64,000 nucleotides of DNA. Origin: Ischnura elegans. Lineage: Eukaryota; Arthropoda; Insecta; Odonata; Coenagrionidae. A program made the translations under genes and the position numbers. The DNA lies in contig NC_060253.1 of assembly GCF_921293095.1 (NCBI RefSeq), forward strand, positions 96,055,073 to 96,119,072, given 5' to 3'. Of the stretch, positions 45,900 to 58,100 are shown piece after piece. The notes under the pieces are model-generated. The model was not told the DNA's origin. It made no database searches and was given only the letters and a program-made list of their open reading frames with translations. How positions within the stretch are numbered: position 1 is the first letter of the stretch; every line of letters begins with the position of its first letter.

Positions 45900-46743
45900 G
45901 GTACCAAGCCTACGAAAGAGTGATTATTTTACTGTAGAGGAACTGGAAGTCATAGGAATGCTGAGTTTTTGTTTTCGTATTCACCCGGTTTTCAATTTTC
46001 GGGACCAAAAAGCAGAAAATGTGTGTTGGAAATATCTATTTTGCTGAGAAAAGGATGATGGTAATTTGATTTATTTTCGGTCCTCTTTTCTCTGAAAATC
46101 GAAAGTAATCTACTTTACGAGCTATACAGCATGCTGTAGGCGTATGGCGGGAGGTGTTAGAATGCCAGCCGTTAAACTCGACGAGAATACGAAAAAAATT
46201 CTCTCATCACCGACTTTTCCTCGTAAAATGCTCTATGAAAATCGAGTTTAAGTCCTTAAAAAAATTCGACAGAATCAAACGAATGTGCTCACATTTACAT
46301 TGCTGATACGTAGAATGCAGTTAAAGTATAGCGAATCGTTTTTACAATAAAAAGCTAACGTTGCATGTTTTCAAACGCATGAATACTCTACTGTTTGAGC
46401 CATTGCCAAATGAATTCTTTCATTGAGTTATGGATTGGAGATAGAATTATGGATTGAAAATAGCTCTGAAGCCAGGTCAAAGAGCAGAGAGAAGTTTAAA
46501 TATAAAAATATATATTCAATGCAAGCTTTGTGCTCTTAATTTTTATCATCGAAGGCTTTTCTCTCCATGAACGTAGTACATGTTTAACAATGTATTCGAA
46601 AAGTTTTGACTCCATCATTTCTTTTGAATCGAGTTCTCGAGGAGAAGCCTCCATCTGAGTGCATTTCATTCACAGGAACCCCCTTCGGGAGACAAGGGTT
46701 CAGTGGGAGTCGTGAATATTTATAGCTCTAGGTTTCGATTAAC

Positions 46744-46875
46744 CTGGATTTCCTAAGCTGATTTTGGATGTACACTCAATAGCCTCTTCGACCGTCTTCT
46801 CTTTTCTAGCTAAGCCGTCGAGAGCTGATTTAATGAACGATGAACGATGGGATAAGAGGCCCAAGATGTAAGTGT
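46744..46875 (-). CDS. Unrecognised 307-aa protein, exon 2
   Basis: Minus-strand acceptor GCGATTTTTTTCAG, phase 1 in; donor AAATCCAG|gttaat, phase 1 out. The peptide YILGLLSHRSSFIKSALDGL continues ARKEKTVEEAIECTSKISLG and looks helical. Its phase accepts exon 1 (G+AC, Asp) and passes on to exon 3. No domain recognised. Confidence 0.68.
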
Positions 46876-49800
46876 CTGAAAAAAATCGCTCACGGAATTC
46901 ATAATACCGGCAGCGATAGATATGAAAGGGTGAAAGAACATCTTCTATCTTGATTTCAGGAAGAGAAAAAAGTTGGGGCTCTGTATGTCGACAACCCAGT
47001 TTTCTCCCATTTAGAAAACCCAAACCATCCCGAAAATACAAGTCAAAATTGAATAAAATGAATCAAAGATAATCTCTTAATGATTATTTTGCTAGGTAAA
47101 TATCTGGAAATCGATGGGAAGACCTTGGAATATGTTCATCCTACTACACCGACGACCTTCCTACAAAATCTTATCAAGCGGGAATCACTTCTTGCATAAT
47201 GTGTGGGGAATGAATCACCGAAGATTGAAAAGTCGCATTGTTCGTATTTCTTATCCAAAACTTCATTTTCAAATAACTATGCTCGCTGGGTTAACGAAAA
47301 ATACTCGCTAATATTACATAAAAGCTCCTTTGAATTATGATTAAATATCGGTCGCCTGAGATCTCGGAAAAAAGATGACTCAATTTGGTGACTTCTAAAC
47401 AACTGTGAATTACACTTCCCATTCAGATTGAAACTTTGATCTTTTTTAATAAATGAAAGCAACAATATATCACGCCAGAATAAGGAAATTTTCAACATTC
47501 CATTGTCATTATTGTCCTAATAGTAGACATTTGAAAATTTACTTTTCCCCCCCAGCTTGCCAGAATGACCTTTCTTGGTGTTTTTTTTTAATCAATGTCA
47601 TTGCATGAAAAATTAACTTAGAAAATTAAAATTGAGTGAAATTGCATTCAATTTTTCATTCATTCAATTTCGTGTTAGAAACGCTTAAACGCTGTCTAAT
47701 CTAATATCTTCTCTGCCGATCTCGTTCGAATTCTACCATCACACATTATCATTTACCGCATGCGTGCTTCCTTTCCTGTAAAAAAGGATTATTTTAAGCA
47801 GTTTAGGATGAGGAGTCATATTATTTTGGCATACGTTTTGCAATAGTAACTTATTTAAAAAACTTTTGAACTTTTTTTAAAGCATTTAGGCTCATCAATT
47901 GTCCGTCAAAGGTTATAAATCTATTTGAGACCAGTAAGTAAGGGAGTGGAGGCGAATGATACGAAAATATGAGAGGAAAATTGGTTGGGTATCAATTAAT
48001 GTGGAAAGATAGTTTACCACAAATGCTGGATTCGGATATTTTTAATGCATGGCAGAACAGTTGAGTATTTGTTAATGGTCGATTTTTTGAGAATTTGACT
48101 CGGGACAGTATTTATTTTCGTGTTGAAACGAAATCATATGTTGATGGACATGTTGAAGGCTCTTCCACTAAATTTGAGGTGACATAGTTATCACTAAATA
48201 ATCAATCTCGATTATATTTTAACGTAACTAATGGAATATATTTTAACACTCTGCCAAATAAATCTTTTTATCTTAACGGTCTTCTATGACAACTGAATTT
48301 TAACGAATTAGTCACATTCACGGACTTGCTGTAGTTCCATGCGAAGAAAGCTCCGCGTTTATATATTCTAAGTCTAAATAAATGTTATGCTACCGTTCAT
48401 ACCCATATATTTTAAGATAATTAATACAAAGCGTAGTTAAATTTGTCAAACACAAAAATTACATGCTTATTTTTGGATCCAAAAATTTAGATACTCAACA
48501 CTGCCTATTATGCCGCGAAAATGAAATCATGGAAGGTAAAAGGCGCAGGTATCGTTGTGTTTGTATCTTTCTAAGGCGATTGCGGAAATTACCTTTCAAA
48601 ATCCTGCCATTGTTTATTTTGTGTACAATTTCTTCATTTCGTGGAAATGATATTCGTTTTATCCCTATAAGTGGCATAAGGATGGTTCGATGACAATAGT
48701 CCAGGGATTCATTGTCGCCATTGACTTCACTCATAGTCAAAGAGATAGTGTCTGAAGTTGCTGTTGGAACACGAATCCTGCTAATTCTAACGTTTCTTTG
48801 GGAACTGAACTATATTTGTGTTTCTAAAACTTCATTCCAAGCAATTCATCATTTAATTGAACTCGGAAATATCCAAAAATGTTGAGGTTGACAATAACCT
48901 CAGGAAGCGGAATAGCGAGGGTTCGTCAAGTCCTAGGCCAGCTATGAATTTTCTGAATTATTAAGGATGAATGCAATTTTTTTTACTGAAATTGGGTTTT
49001 CGGCTTTTTATTGATCAGAAAGTAATCACAAAAAGTCGAGTAGCGCGGTAACCGAATTTATAAAAATTACAATATGGACGAAGCGATATTTTTTCCTCGC
49101 CTAAACCAGCCCCTTTCACTACGCTCAGAATCGCTTTACTGAATTCAGCTCGTCGGAAGTTCCCGTCCATCACTGTCACTTTTAATGGCGTCCAGTATGT
49201 CAACCAAATCTCCTAACCTAACAATGGATCAAGTTGAGGCTTGAATCAATGCGGCAAGGGACCCAGTTTAGGTGCTTCTGCACCGGTGGGTCTGGCCTTC
49301 TGATTCCTCTTATTACTCACCCGAATGGATAAGATTCGACCATGGGAAGCTATGTGATTATCTTCTAAGTCATGATAAGCTGATTGGTAGCTAGAATAGC
49401 AATCAGCTCTCTAAACTCAATCGATTACGTCTTTCAAACCTGTTACGGTTAACTATAAATTTATATGCTTTCCTGAACGAGTTTTATTAGTATATTTTGT
49501 TTCTATATAAGTGTGTTCGGCAGGCCAAATTTACTCACGATAAGTTATTGCAAGCAGGCATAGTCATTCTCAAATTATTATCTCTATATTAACGTTTCTC
49601 GATCAATAAAAATATATTATTTATCTCTAAATTTTATTTACTGGTGACAAATATATTGCTGTTGCTTATAAATATTGAAAAAAATTTAATTGAAGATAAC
49701 ATAACTGCAATTTTTTTTGTTTACGTTTTTTGTAAGCCTAATTCTTCATATGTGCTTCTATATATAATGCTTGATAGTGGTATTTTTTTATTTATTACTT

Positions 49801-50968
49801 TTACTTCTAAAGAGCAGTGACTGACTCCTTTTAAAGTGGAATCTGTGTTGCGGAGATAGATTGAGTGGAGTGAGTATAATGTTTCTTGACTGATGAATAT
49901 TACCACTTAAATGTAATTGATACAACCACATGTATCCATGATCGGGAATAGAGTTGGTGTTGGAATAGAGTTGGTTTCTTGAAGTAAATTAGAGGTAAAT
50001 CGTGCCATACGGTGCTTATTGGCGAGGAAATCAATTTAATTTATGAACCATTTTAATTTTGTGCCACTCGAAACGAAAGGAGAAGAAGAATTGAAAATAC
50101 GAAGAAGGAATTGTCTCTTTTGAGGGCGCACTTAGGCTTTTTAAGGGTGGCTGATGGTTTCGGTCATTTTAAACTACCTTCACTTAATAATAAGTACATC
50201 AATGTGAATAAAATAGTGTTTTTTATTGTCAGCTAGCGTCAGCAATTTTTGCCAGTTTCGCCACATTATGGCTTGATTTCATTGGGTGTGAATCACCTTG
50301 GCATGTATTTGACACTTGCCTTATCATTTTTAGTTGCTGTTTTAATCTCTCCTTGAAATTATTAGAGCTATAAATATACTAAAAGGTTGTGGCATCGCAT
50401 TTTGGCGTAATAAATTAATTATCTTCACAGTAATGCCTAAATATCAATACAAAATATAATATGCCTATTATTTTGTGTGGCAGAGCTACCTAATAACAAA
50501 CTTTCACTGCAAAGCGATTTTTCTGTTGTCACTCTCACTGTTTTAAAATACAGTGTTAAACAAAAAATTTAAAAATGAGAAATTGTTGATAAATACAAAA
50601 TAGTAAGAAGTGACTTTTGATCAATACACATGTTGTACGTATTATAAATTTAAATCATATTGTCATCGTTTATAAATGCTAAATTTGCACATGCTTAACG
50701 CCCATGACATCATTATACTCATATTACCATCAGTTTCCCAACGCGCACAGATACTTCGAAAATATTTTTGGTACGTAAGTATGGTGTACGCTTGGAAGTT
50801 AAGTCTACCGAGCTAAGATTATGGAGTTTTAGTGAACCCAATAGAGTAATCATAAAATTAAGATTAAGTGCCATTTACTTTCTCAGAGCATTTATGAAAA
50901 GTGTTCAAGGTATACATATGTACCGTATAATCCGATCCCCTCGACGTTCTTGAAGCGAGCTTGGTTAC
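46876..50968. other. Intron 1 of the minus-strand gene
   Basis: A phase-1 intron of 4.1 kb (minus strand gtaacc...ttcag). ORFs of 60-81 codons occur on both strands (for example 48495-48740 and 49015-49203) without recognisable domains. An extra phase-1 exon could hide here. Confidence 0.5.
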
Positions 50969-51062
50969 CTGAAGTGTTGTTCAACTCAACGTTTTGGGTG
51001 CGGGAAATGTCTTCTGAGGGATCGATCTTGAAGTCATTGATTTTTGGAGGCATCTTAGCCAT
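50969..51062 (-). CDS. Unrecognised 307-aa protein, exon 1 with start codon
   Basis: ATG at 51062-51060 in an AAAGAGAATGG context, with purine at -3. It encodes MAKMPPKINDFKIDPSEDIS, then RTQNVELNNTS, and ends CTTCAG|gtaacc in phase 1. With the other five exons the coding length is 924 nt, exactly 307 codons plus stop. An upstream out-of-frame ATG exists (ATGGAAATGGGAAGG), so the start is the weakest part of the model together with exon 4. The promoter is not identifiable. Confidence 0.62.
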
Positions 51063-52916
51063 TCTCTTTCTTTACTCCTTCCCATTTCCATAGCAGCGGA
51101 GTACTCTTTGACTACCTTTCTGCTCAAACGGAAGGAGAGGGAGCCACATTCCCCGAACCGTTTGCGATACTCAATTGCTTCCTCAAAATTTTACACTCCC
51201 TCAATCGCCCTTTCCTGCCTTAGTATCGGAAACAATCAAAACAGTGGAAATAAACCTCCGTCGGCACCAGAAGCTAATATAGGAGTATTAAGAGTTTTGC
51301 CTTGCGATATAAAATATTGATCAATTTATTAAGCAATAGAAGAACGGAAATTTTTATGAATCTAAAGTAATTTGAAGTTCTAGAGTTGGAGAGATTTAAT
51401 ACATAATTAATAAGCAGTTGCTAAAGACTCTACGAGAACGCTTGCCTCCCCAATCAAATTTGGGTGGTCAGTCCGAAAATCGAAGTGTGTGTCATTTTCA
51501 TGAAAATTTCAAATGTTCTCCACTAATTTTACCTCATGTACTGACAGCCGAAAAATGTGGGCTTTACCAGTTTTTTTCCCTGACATTTTCAGTTGGAAAT
51601 CCGTATTTTTTTATATATTTTGTCATGGCAATCTAAGAATGCCACTCTAATCTAAGAATGCCAATCTAAGAATCTGAGAAGCAACTCTTCTAAGAATGCT
51701 AAAAATATTTATAAATGCTAATATGATTTGTCGCTGGGACGAAATTGATGTAATACTCTATATAGCCTAAAAATAATAATAAAAACAAAACTTAGGCTCG
51801 TAACAATATTTAAATGTATTAGCATTTTTTTTGCTGTAATTGACATCAAATCTCATTATTTGCATGAAAAAAACTCGAGTGCCGATCCGGTTGACTTAAT
51901 TATATACGGATTGGATTATCCACATTCTATGTAGTCAATAATGATGGTCTGCTTCGGTCTGCTGCTGATCTGCTTTTCTAAGTCGATGGATGTCGTCTAT
52001 GATGGCGAAATATTTTTCGTTACATTTGCAAAAAGTATTTGTTATACATCGCGCAGTCACAAACCTCCTTTAGGATTGGGTGGAATCACCCAGATAAAGG
52101 TCGAGGAGCCAGCCAAGAAAACCGGCTGGAATATTTAACTAATTATTTACCAAACGCTGAGAGACGTAAATCTTAGGAGTAGTAGATTTAGATGGAAAGG
52201 AATTATTATTTAAGAGCATTATTTAGATGTTGCACGAAAAACTGGCGATATCAACGCTCACCAATGAAATTAGTTAAGAACTGTATTTAACGAGTTACGT
52301 TTAAACTGTCACGCACATGAAATGAATGAATGTTTATTTATGCTGTGATGTAACCCATCACAGCAAAAAGGAAAGTAGATTTTAATATTCTGCTCAAAGA
52401 CTACTAAATAACTTATAAATAAAATATTGTATATAAACAATACCTAAAATATATATTTAATCGTTTTGCAGAAGAAAAAATGCTCAGAAAAAATGACAGC
52501 AGCAATTATGAATGTTGAGTTCAATATTTAATTCTACTCCGTGGGTCAAGTGCAAATTTCAAGATTATATTCGCAGAAAGTTAATTGGCCAGACCAGGTT
52601 GATAGCGTGATCTCTCGCCTATGGAGTTTCGGACAGACTATCTGGATCGCCGAAGGCTGTAAAACATTTCCGGTGGGAGTATATTTTCCATCACTACCAA
52701 TATAATGAGTTTGTGTTTTCATGACTGGTGCATCCAAATTTAGATTGTTTTTTGGGTGAAAATTAAATTGCGGGAAAGCCGGGTGTAAATGATTTTTTAG
52801 AGACGATTTTCATCGCTGGTGTTAACTGGTCACCATGACTGACAAAAATTATTAACGGTTTTGTTTTCGAAGTAGAAAAAGACCACATCCGTATTATCGA
52901 AAGGGTATAAAAATTT
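51063..52916. other. Intergenic, upstream of the minus-strand gene
   Basis: It should contain the promoter of the minus-strand gene, but I see no clear TATA or initiator. A short degenerate tandem repeat of ATCTAAGAATGCC lies at 51630-51700. No supported gene. Confidence 0.45.
51628..51700. repeat. Short tandem repeat (ATCTAAGAATGCC unit)
   Basis: Four imperfect copies: CAATCTAAGAATGCC, CTAATCTAAGAATGCC, CAATCTAAGAATC and CTTCTAAGAATGC, spaced 14-26 nt apart. Confidence 0.65.
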
Positions 52917-53130
52917 CATGGTGAAACAAAACCCAGTGCTATTCCACAAACCTTTATTTTAACTGTCAACTAGTTTCGACGTTTATACCGTCATTATCAA
53001 CTTATGAATAAAATATTGTATAAATTTATATGTTTGTAATACAGTCTTGATAATGACGGTATAAACATCGAAACTAGTTGACAGTTAAAATAAAAGTTTG
53101 TGGAATAGTACTGGGTTTTGTTTCACCATG
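52917..53130. repeat. Second palindrome of the hammerhead-like family (degenerate cores)
   Basis: Arms of about 85-90 nt. The right arm (+) reads CTTGATAA (53046-53053), a GACGG...CATC helix-like segment, GAAAC (53070-53074), TAGTTGACAG, then AATAAA (53089-53094) and GTTTGTGGAATAGTACTGG. The left arm mirrors this on the minus strand with a perfect GACG/CGTC stem. The layout and the GAAACTAGTT box are shared with 28126-28328, but CTGATGA is replaced by TTGATAA, so catalysis is doubtful. Confidence 0.6.
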
Positions 53131-54465
53131 AACATTTCATCGTTCCACCAAGTAACGCCCAAATCAGTTGATTTTATTCGGGTGTAAAAAGGTTTTTCAG
53201 GTGTTAAAATTAAATGCGATAAAAAAGTGCCAAAAAGTGTGACCTAGTTACTCGTCAGTTAGATATGGATTGCCATCCTCAGAAAACGCATGATACTGCC
53301 ATGTTTCTCCGGAAATTACGTAAGGAACTGTCGGCGTGGAAATGATTCGCTTGACTTGAAAATTTTCTCATCTCACTGCTGCATTTGGGCATAACTATAT
53401 TATCCACTGATATTCCACGGAGCTTATTCTTTTAGGTTTAAAATATCACCAACTAATTGCATACTGGTCTTTCAAAGACAATAAATCTCACTGGAGAAAA
53501 TGGCCTTGTCTCATTCCAGCATTGTTCATCGATTACACCGCATCGGGCCCGAAGTAATGCTTGATATTTTGACCTCGGTTTGTGAGCAAAGTGACAGAAA
53601 CATTTTAAGAACCACATTGATTGTAGTGTCTCATTCATATTTAAATCCTCGCCTGTAAGTCATAAATATAGATATACTGATTAATATTTATCTCCGAACG
53701 CCGTAAAGTGAGTGGTTTTCACAACTTTGCCAAATTTTAAACTCTAAAATATCTTTTAAACCTACAAAGGCCTCCCCAGTACGTGTAATTAAACTGGCTT
53801 TTCGTTCATGGATGATCTATATTGTTACAATAACTTTCAACTGAGTGAGATGTAAGCTTTCAAAGAGTGGCTTTTGTTCTGACACAGCCAGTAATGCTTA
53901 TGAATATTGTCCCTCACTTCAACCCGCAAGAATTCAAACAACCAAGACTTTTAAATTACACGTTGAAATGCTAATTATATACAATGATAAAATTGGAATC
54001 ATATCAGTGATGATACGCGTAAGTAATAGTTCTTCGTTATCAAGACAACAAAAAAGGCGCAGCTGATCCGTTTATCTCTCATTGTGAATCACTGACCGTT
54101 GGGCTCAACGAACTTCTGGGTCGTATCTCAAGAGCGCGGAACGAGGTTATGTAATTGCCATTGCATGCCGGTCAGCAATGTTTTTTCGACCGTGCCCAGC
54201 GAACCCGGGATCCTACGTCACTGCTTCCCCTTAATTCTTCCCCCCTCCTCCCAATGGCCATGCCAAGGCGTCTGCCTCCCTGTCCTCCCGTCTTGTTAAA
54301 ATTGATGTCACTTGATTGAGGTGAATCGCATTTAACAGCATTTCATTAGCATTACACTGGCGCGGGGTTCTGTGCAAGCCAACGTGTCTGTGCTCGATTT
54401 GCGTCGCATTTTTCGTACAGTTAGCAGGTTATTGAATGTATTGATGTTCTTTGGTCATTTTGATA
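53131..54465. other. Intergenic, nothing recognised
   Basis: No repeat or gene signature apart from small ORFs. Confidence 0.5.
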
Positions 54466-55106
54466 CCATCATCATTGGTGAACAATCTTAAGATTAGTTT
54501 GACGCAGCTCTCCATTCAGCTCTCCTATCCGCTAGTCTTTTCATAGTGATGTATTTCTTCTCTTTTACATCCTTTATAACTTGTCCAATGTAATGCATTC
54601 GGAGCCGTCCCTTGCACCTGTCCATATACGATTGTTTTCATCAGTGGCGCAGCGAGGGGGGATTTTGGGGAATAACCCCCCCCCCCCAAGAACTCAGAGA
54701 AATTTTTAACATTAATCCATTTTACTTAATTGGATTGATATCGCTAATAGAATAGTGCAAGGATTAATAAACCATCCCCCAGAAAGCCGTAAAACTCACC
54801 ATTTTGAACCAATTATCTTAAAATTCCGCAATTTATTAATCTCGCACCAACCGCTTATCCTGGTGGGTATTCCATACCCCCACACACCCCGGTATTAGTT
54901 GCACCTAAACCTCTCCCTTCCTAGCTGCGCCCCTGGTTTTCATCAAGCCTTCATAGCTCAACATGTGGCCGACTAAGTTGTTCCGTCTTCTCCGTAAGGT
55001 TTTTAGAACACTTCTCTTTTCTCCCACTGTTCTTAGCACTTCCTCATTACTTATTCGGTCGATCCAATTTATCTTCGTCATTTTTCGGTAGCAAAGTAAA
55101 GTAGCC
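54466..55106 (-). pseudogene. 3' end of a LINE retrotransposon ORF, split by a MITE
   Basis: Minus strand: NWIDRISNEEVLRTVGEKRS and RRRNNLVGHMLSYEGLMK are the typical C-terminal segment that follows the reverse transcriptase in many insect LINE ORF2 proteins (NEEVLRRVGE...R...WIGH.LR..). After the inserted MITE the ORF resumes in another frame as KGRLRMHYIGQVIKDVKEKK, then YITMKRLADRRAEWRAASN and a stop at 54496-54494. A short ATG-type microsatellite tail follows. It is 5' truncated near 55106, as is usual for LINE copies. Confidence 0.75.
54642..54935. mobile_element. hAT-like MITE, family B copy 3 (294 bp), inside the LINE
   Basis: Begins CAGTGGCGCAGCGAGGGGGG and ends AGCTGCGCCCCTG. GTTTTCAT flanks it on both sides (54634-54641 and 54936-54943), a perfect 8-bp duplication within LINE coding sequence. 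Confidence 0.87.
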
Positions 55107-58100
55107 ACTTAAGTAGATACCTACTGATAAGTAGAGGTTTAAGATTATGGTATTCAGGAATGTGTGATAATACAATGATAATAATCCATTATTTTATTTT
55201 GTTCCTAAAACTGGCATTGCAATCTGAATAGTTTTAAAATTTTAAGTTATTGTTTATAAGACATTTACAGGCCTTTGAATGGAGGAATAATGTTTACAGT
55301 CCACGGAGGGACAACTGTGTTTTAATAAGTTCGAGAACTTTAGAACTCTCTTTACTTGCTCTTTTAAATGTGGGGTTTCTACGTCGGAGGGTGTTTATAC
55401 CCAAATTTCAAATGTATATTGTCGCGATAAATATAGCGGTTAAATTTTTAAGGATTGGCCATTGGCCGAATTAATGTTGACGCTGCCATTTGAAGGGGGT
55501 GATCGTTAAAATAAGTGGAATTTGCATTTATTATATGGGAGATACTGTAAAATTCACCCAAGGTTAAACTTGCATGACCGAATTGTGACGGATCGATCAA
55601 ACCAATATTAATAATTTAAGTGAAATGCAATGCACTGAAAGTTAAGTAGTAATTCCTGTACGTCAGATCATGGCGGAAGACAATTTTTATTTCCAGAAAA
55701 ATGCCGGAAGACTGCTTAAATTGTTCAGTTTTATAATTAAACTGCCTATCCATGAGTTATGGGATTCCACAGCTATTAGATTTATATGACACATCTTTCA
55801 GTAGGCCCTCAACCAAAAAAAAAATAGTTACGAACGAGTAGCTAATAGCATACCTGTATGAAAGACCCTCAGCCATTAATGATGCAGATGTTGGAATATT
55901 TTATGCGATTGGATATAAAATAAAATTCCGTTATTATCAATAATTTTTTATCTTATCAGTCTAATTTTGGGAGAAAACTATCAGTCCTCTAGAAATCTAT
56001 GTGCGAAAAAACCCTTCTAATTGATTCAATAATCCGGAAAACAACAAAATTTATATTATTTAGGAGGCGTAGGACATTCATCCTCTTTTTCCTTTTCTCG
56101 TCATTATTTCCCTTCTATTTTTTGTAATCCTGTCATGATCTCAAGCCCCAAAAAAATGGCTCTGTAATGGAACGAATGAATCCGCATTAAGAAAAGCGCA
56201 ACGTACAGAAATAAATCTGAGCGCAAAAACAAAAATAAATCATATCATGTGACCCACGTAATTGCCAGTTGTCAGCATCCCCTCTCCAATTAATTTTATT
56301 CCCAGCCACATGCCTTTTTATTTCGTTTACGCCTCAGGAACATACGTTTAGCCTGGTCCGATAGTTTTCATCACCATTATTCTTCGGATAGCATCATTAA
56401 TTTTTACCAGCGTTACTATTTCGTTGCATTTGAAGTAAGATTATTCATGGATTCCATTGGAATTTATCAAACTAAAACGCTCTGCCGTGGAAAACGCTTT
56501 GCTGAGTATGGGGATAACGATGAATAATAGAGCAAAAGACCGAAAACTTGGTCGGTGGGCCGCATAGGGCTCCCGAAAAATAATCCATTCGGCTCGGGTA
56601 ACTAGTAGTTATTAAATGTTTATACAGTATTTCGAGGGATAGCATTGCTTAAATGCAATTATTATTTAATTTCAGCTTATGTCGAATTGGTTGCAATAAA
56701 AAAATAGCCAACCTATTGCAAAAAAATGTGAATAGCTGGTCGCAGGAAGGCAATTAATGTTTTTTCTTATAGTTCCGTCTTTGCATTTACAAATAGAATG
56801 CAATAAAATTACCATCATCATTACCTGATTTATAAAATTACCTTGCAGACATACAGGCATTTCGTCTAGGTAAACGGGCCAGTTTGATCATGAGGCCCGA
56901 TGGCATGAAAAGACTTCCGATACCTGGTATTGAGGGATTCACTTCCTAGTTAATCCAGTCGCGTTGCTATCATTACCAAAGCACTGCTTCCGACCGTCTC
57001 GCTTATGAGTTGATGGGAACGACAATTCCCACTCCACTCCAAGGTTAGTGAGTATTCCGGAAGCTGAGGCTCCATATCTTACTGTATGAAGGCAAAATCA
57101 CGGTTTATCGTGGTTCACGCGTTGTATATTCAACGTTATTGGTAATTCAATTTGCATGTACTTTTAAACCCACTCATTATGACCCATGGCCTACTACACC
57201 TGGGATCGTTTCCATTAATGAAGGCTGTTGGAAACCGGTACCTGACGCCACTGATAGGTTGAATCCAGGTTATCGCTTAATCGTAGGAAAATGTATCGTC
57301 TTTGGGTAGAAAACCATCTTTATTCTCCATTAACTACTTCATGAAGAACTTGTCCTTATGGTTTCCGTAGATATGTATTTATTTTCTTGGGTGAGTTGAA
57401 ATAACGAGACTATAGGAGTCAAAATGCTAGCTATCAATTTATGCCCTACCTACTCCACTTATTCCGGTATTTAGGACTGAATATTAAAATGACGAGTATT
57501 ATATTGTCAATGCTTGTTTATAAATGCGACTATTGATGGATGGGTCGGCGGGCTTATGAAATCATATTGCATAGATAAAACTTATTAACAGGATCAAAAA
57601 CTAAGCAAAGCTACCGATCATAATTATTATTTTCTTGATATGATTTTACTTTTAATTGGCGTAGAAATAGTTGAGGCTAACATTATCTGCTGTCAACGAA
57701 AATACGTTACCACTACTTTTAGAAAATTTTTATTACGTTTTATTATACCCTTTGGAAAATTATGTCCATGTCCGAATAAAAAATATTACCGAGTAACTTT
57801 AAAAGCACTAAAGTTCTCGTTTAGTCTCGTGTGATGTGCAATTTTTTATAGATATTCGTTGGAGTCAGTAAAATTGCCCATCGTCAACGCAGTGTGTGCC
57901 TCCATTTTCATTAGCCTATCATAAGAAGAATAAATATATATTTTCTCTTTTCTTTGTTGCTCACCATTCACGAAATGGGTGCTCTTTGTCAAGTTGTTTA
58001 CCTTTCACAAGGGCGCATTGATGCAGACGGGCTCGGTTTTTCGAATGAATTCAACTTTTATACTGAAAATTTACTATATCCCTCATTTTCATCCTCGAAA

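Larger units (their letters stand above)
43292..46743. other. Intron 2 of the minus-strand gene
   Basis: A phase-1 intron of 3.45 kb (minus strand gttaat...tatcag). It contains the nested hAT-like pair at 45327-45899 and a near-tandem repeat CTACCTGCTAGCAG (44981-44994 and 45004-45017). Otherwise nothing. Confidence 0.6.

Noticed and set aside
45495..45937. Two plus-strand ORFs of 70 and 73 codons
   Set aside because: They fall inside the nested hAT-like MITEs, which carry no coding sequence.
49015..49203. Possible extra minus-strand exon (TYWTPLKVTVMDGNFRRAEF)
   Set aside because: No good acceptor and donor pair, and exons 1 and 2 already join in phase.
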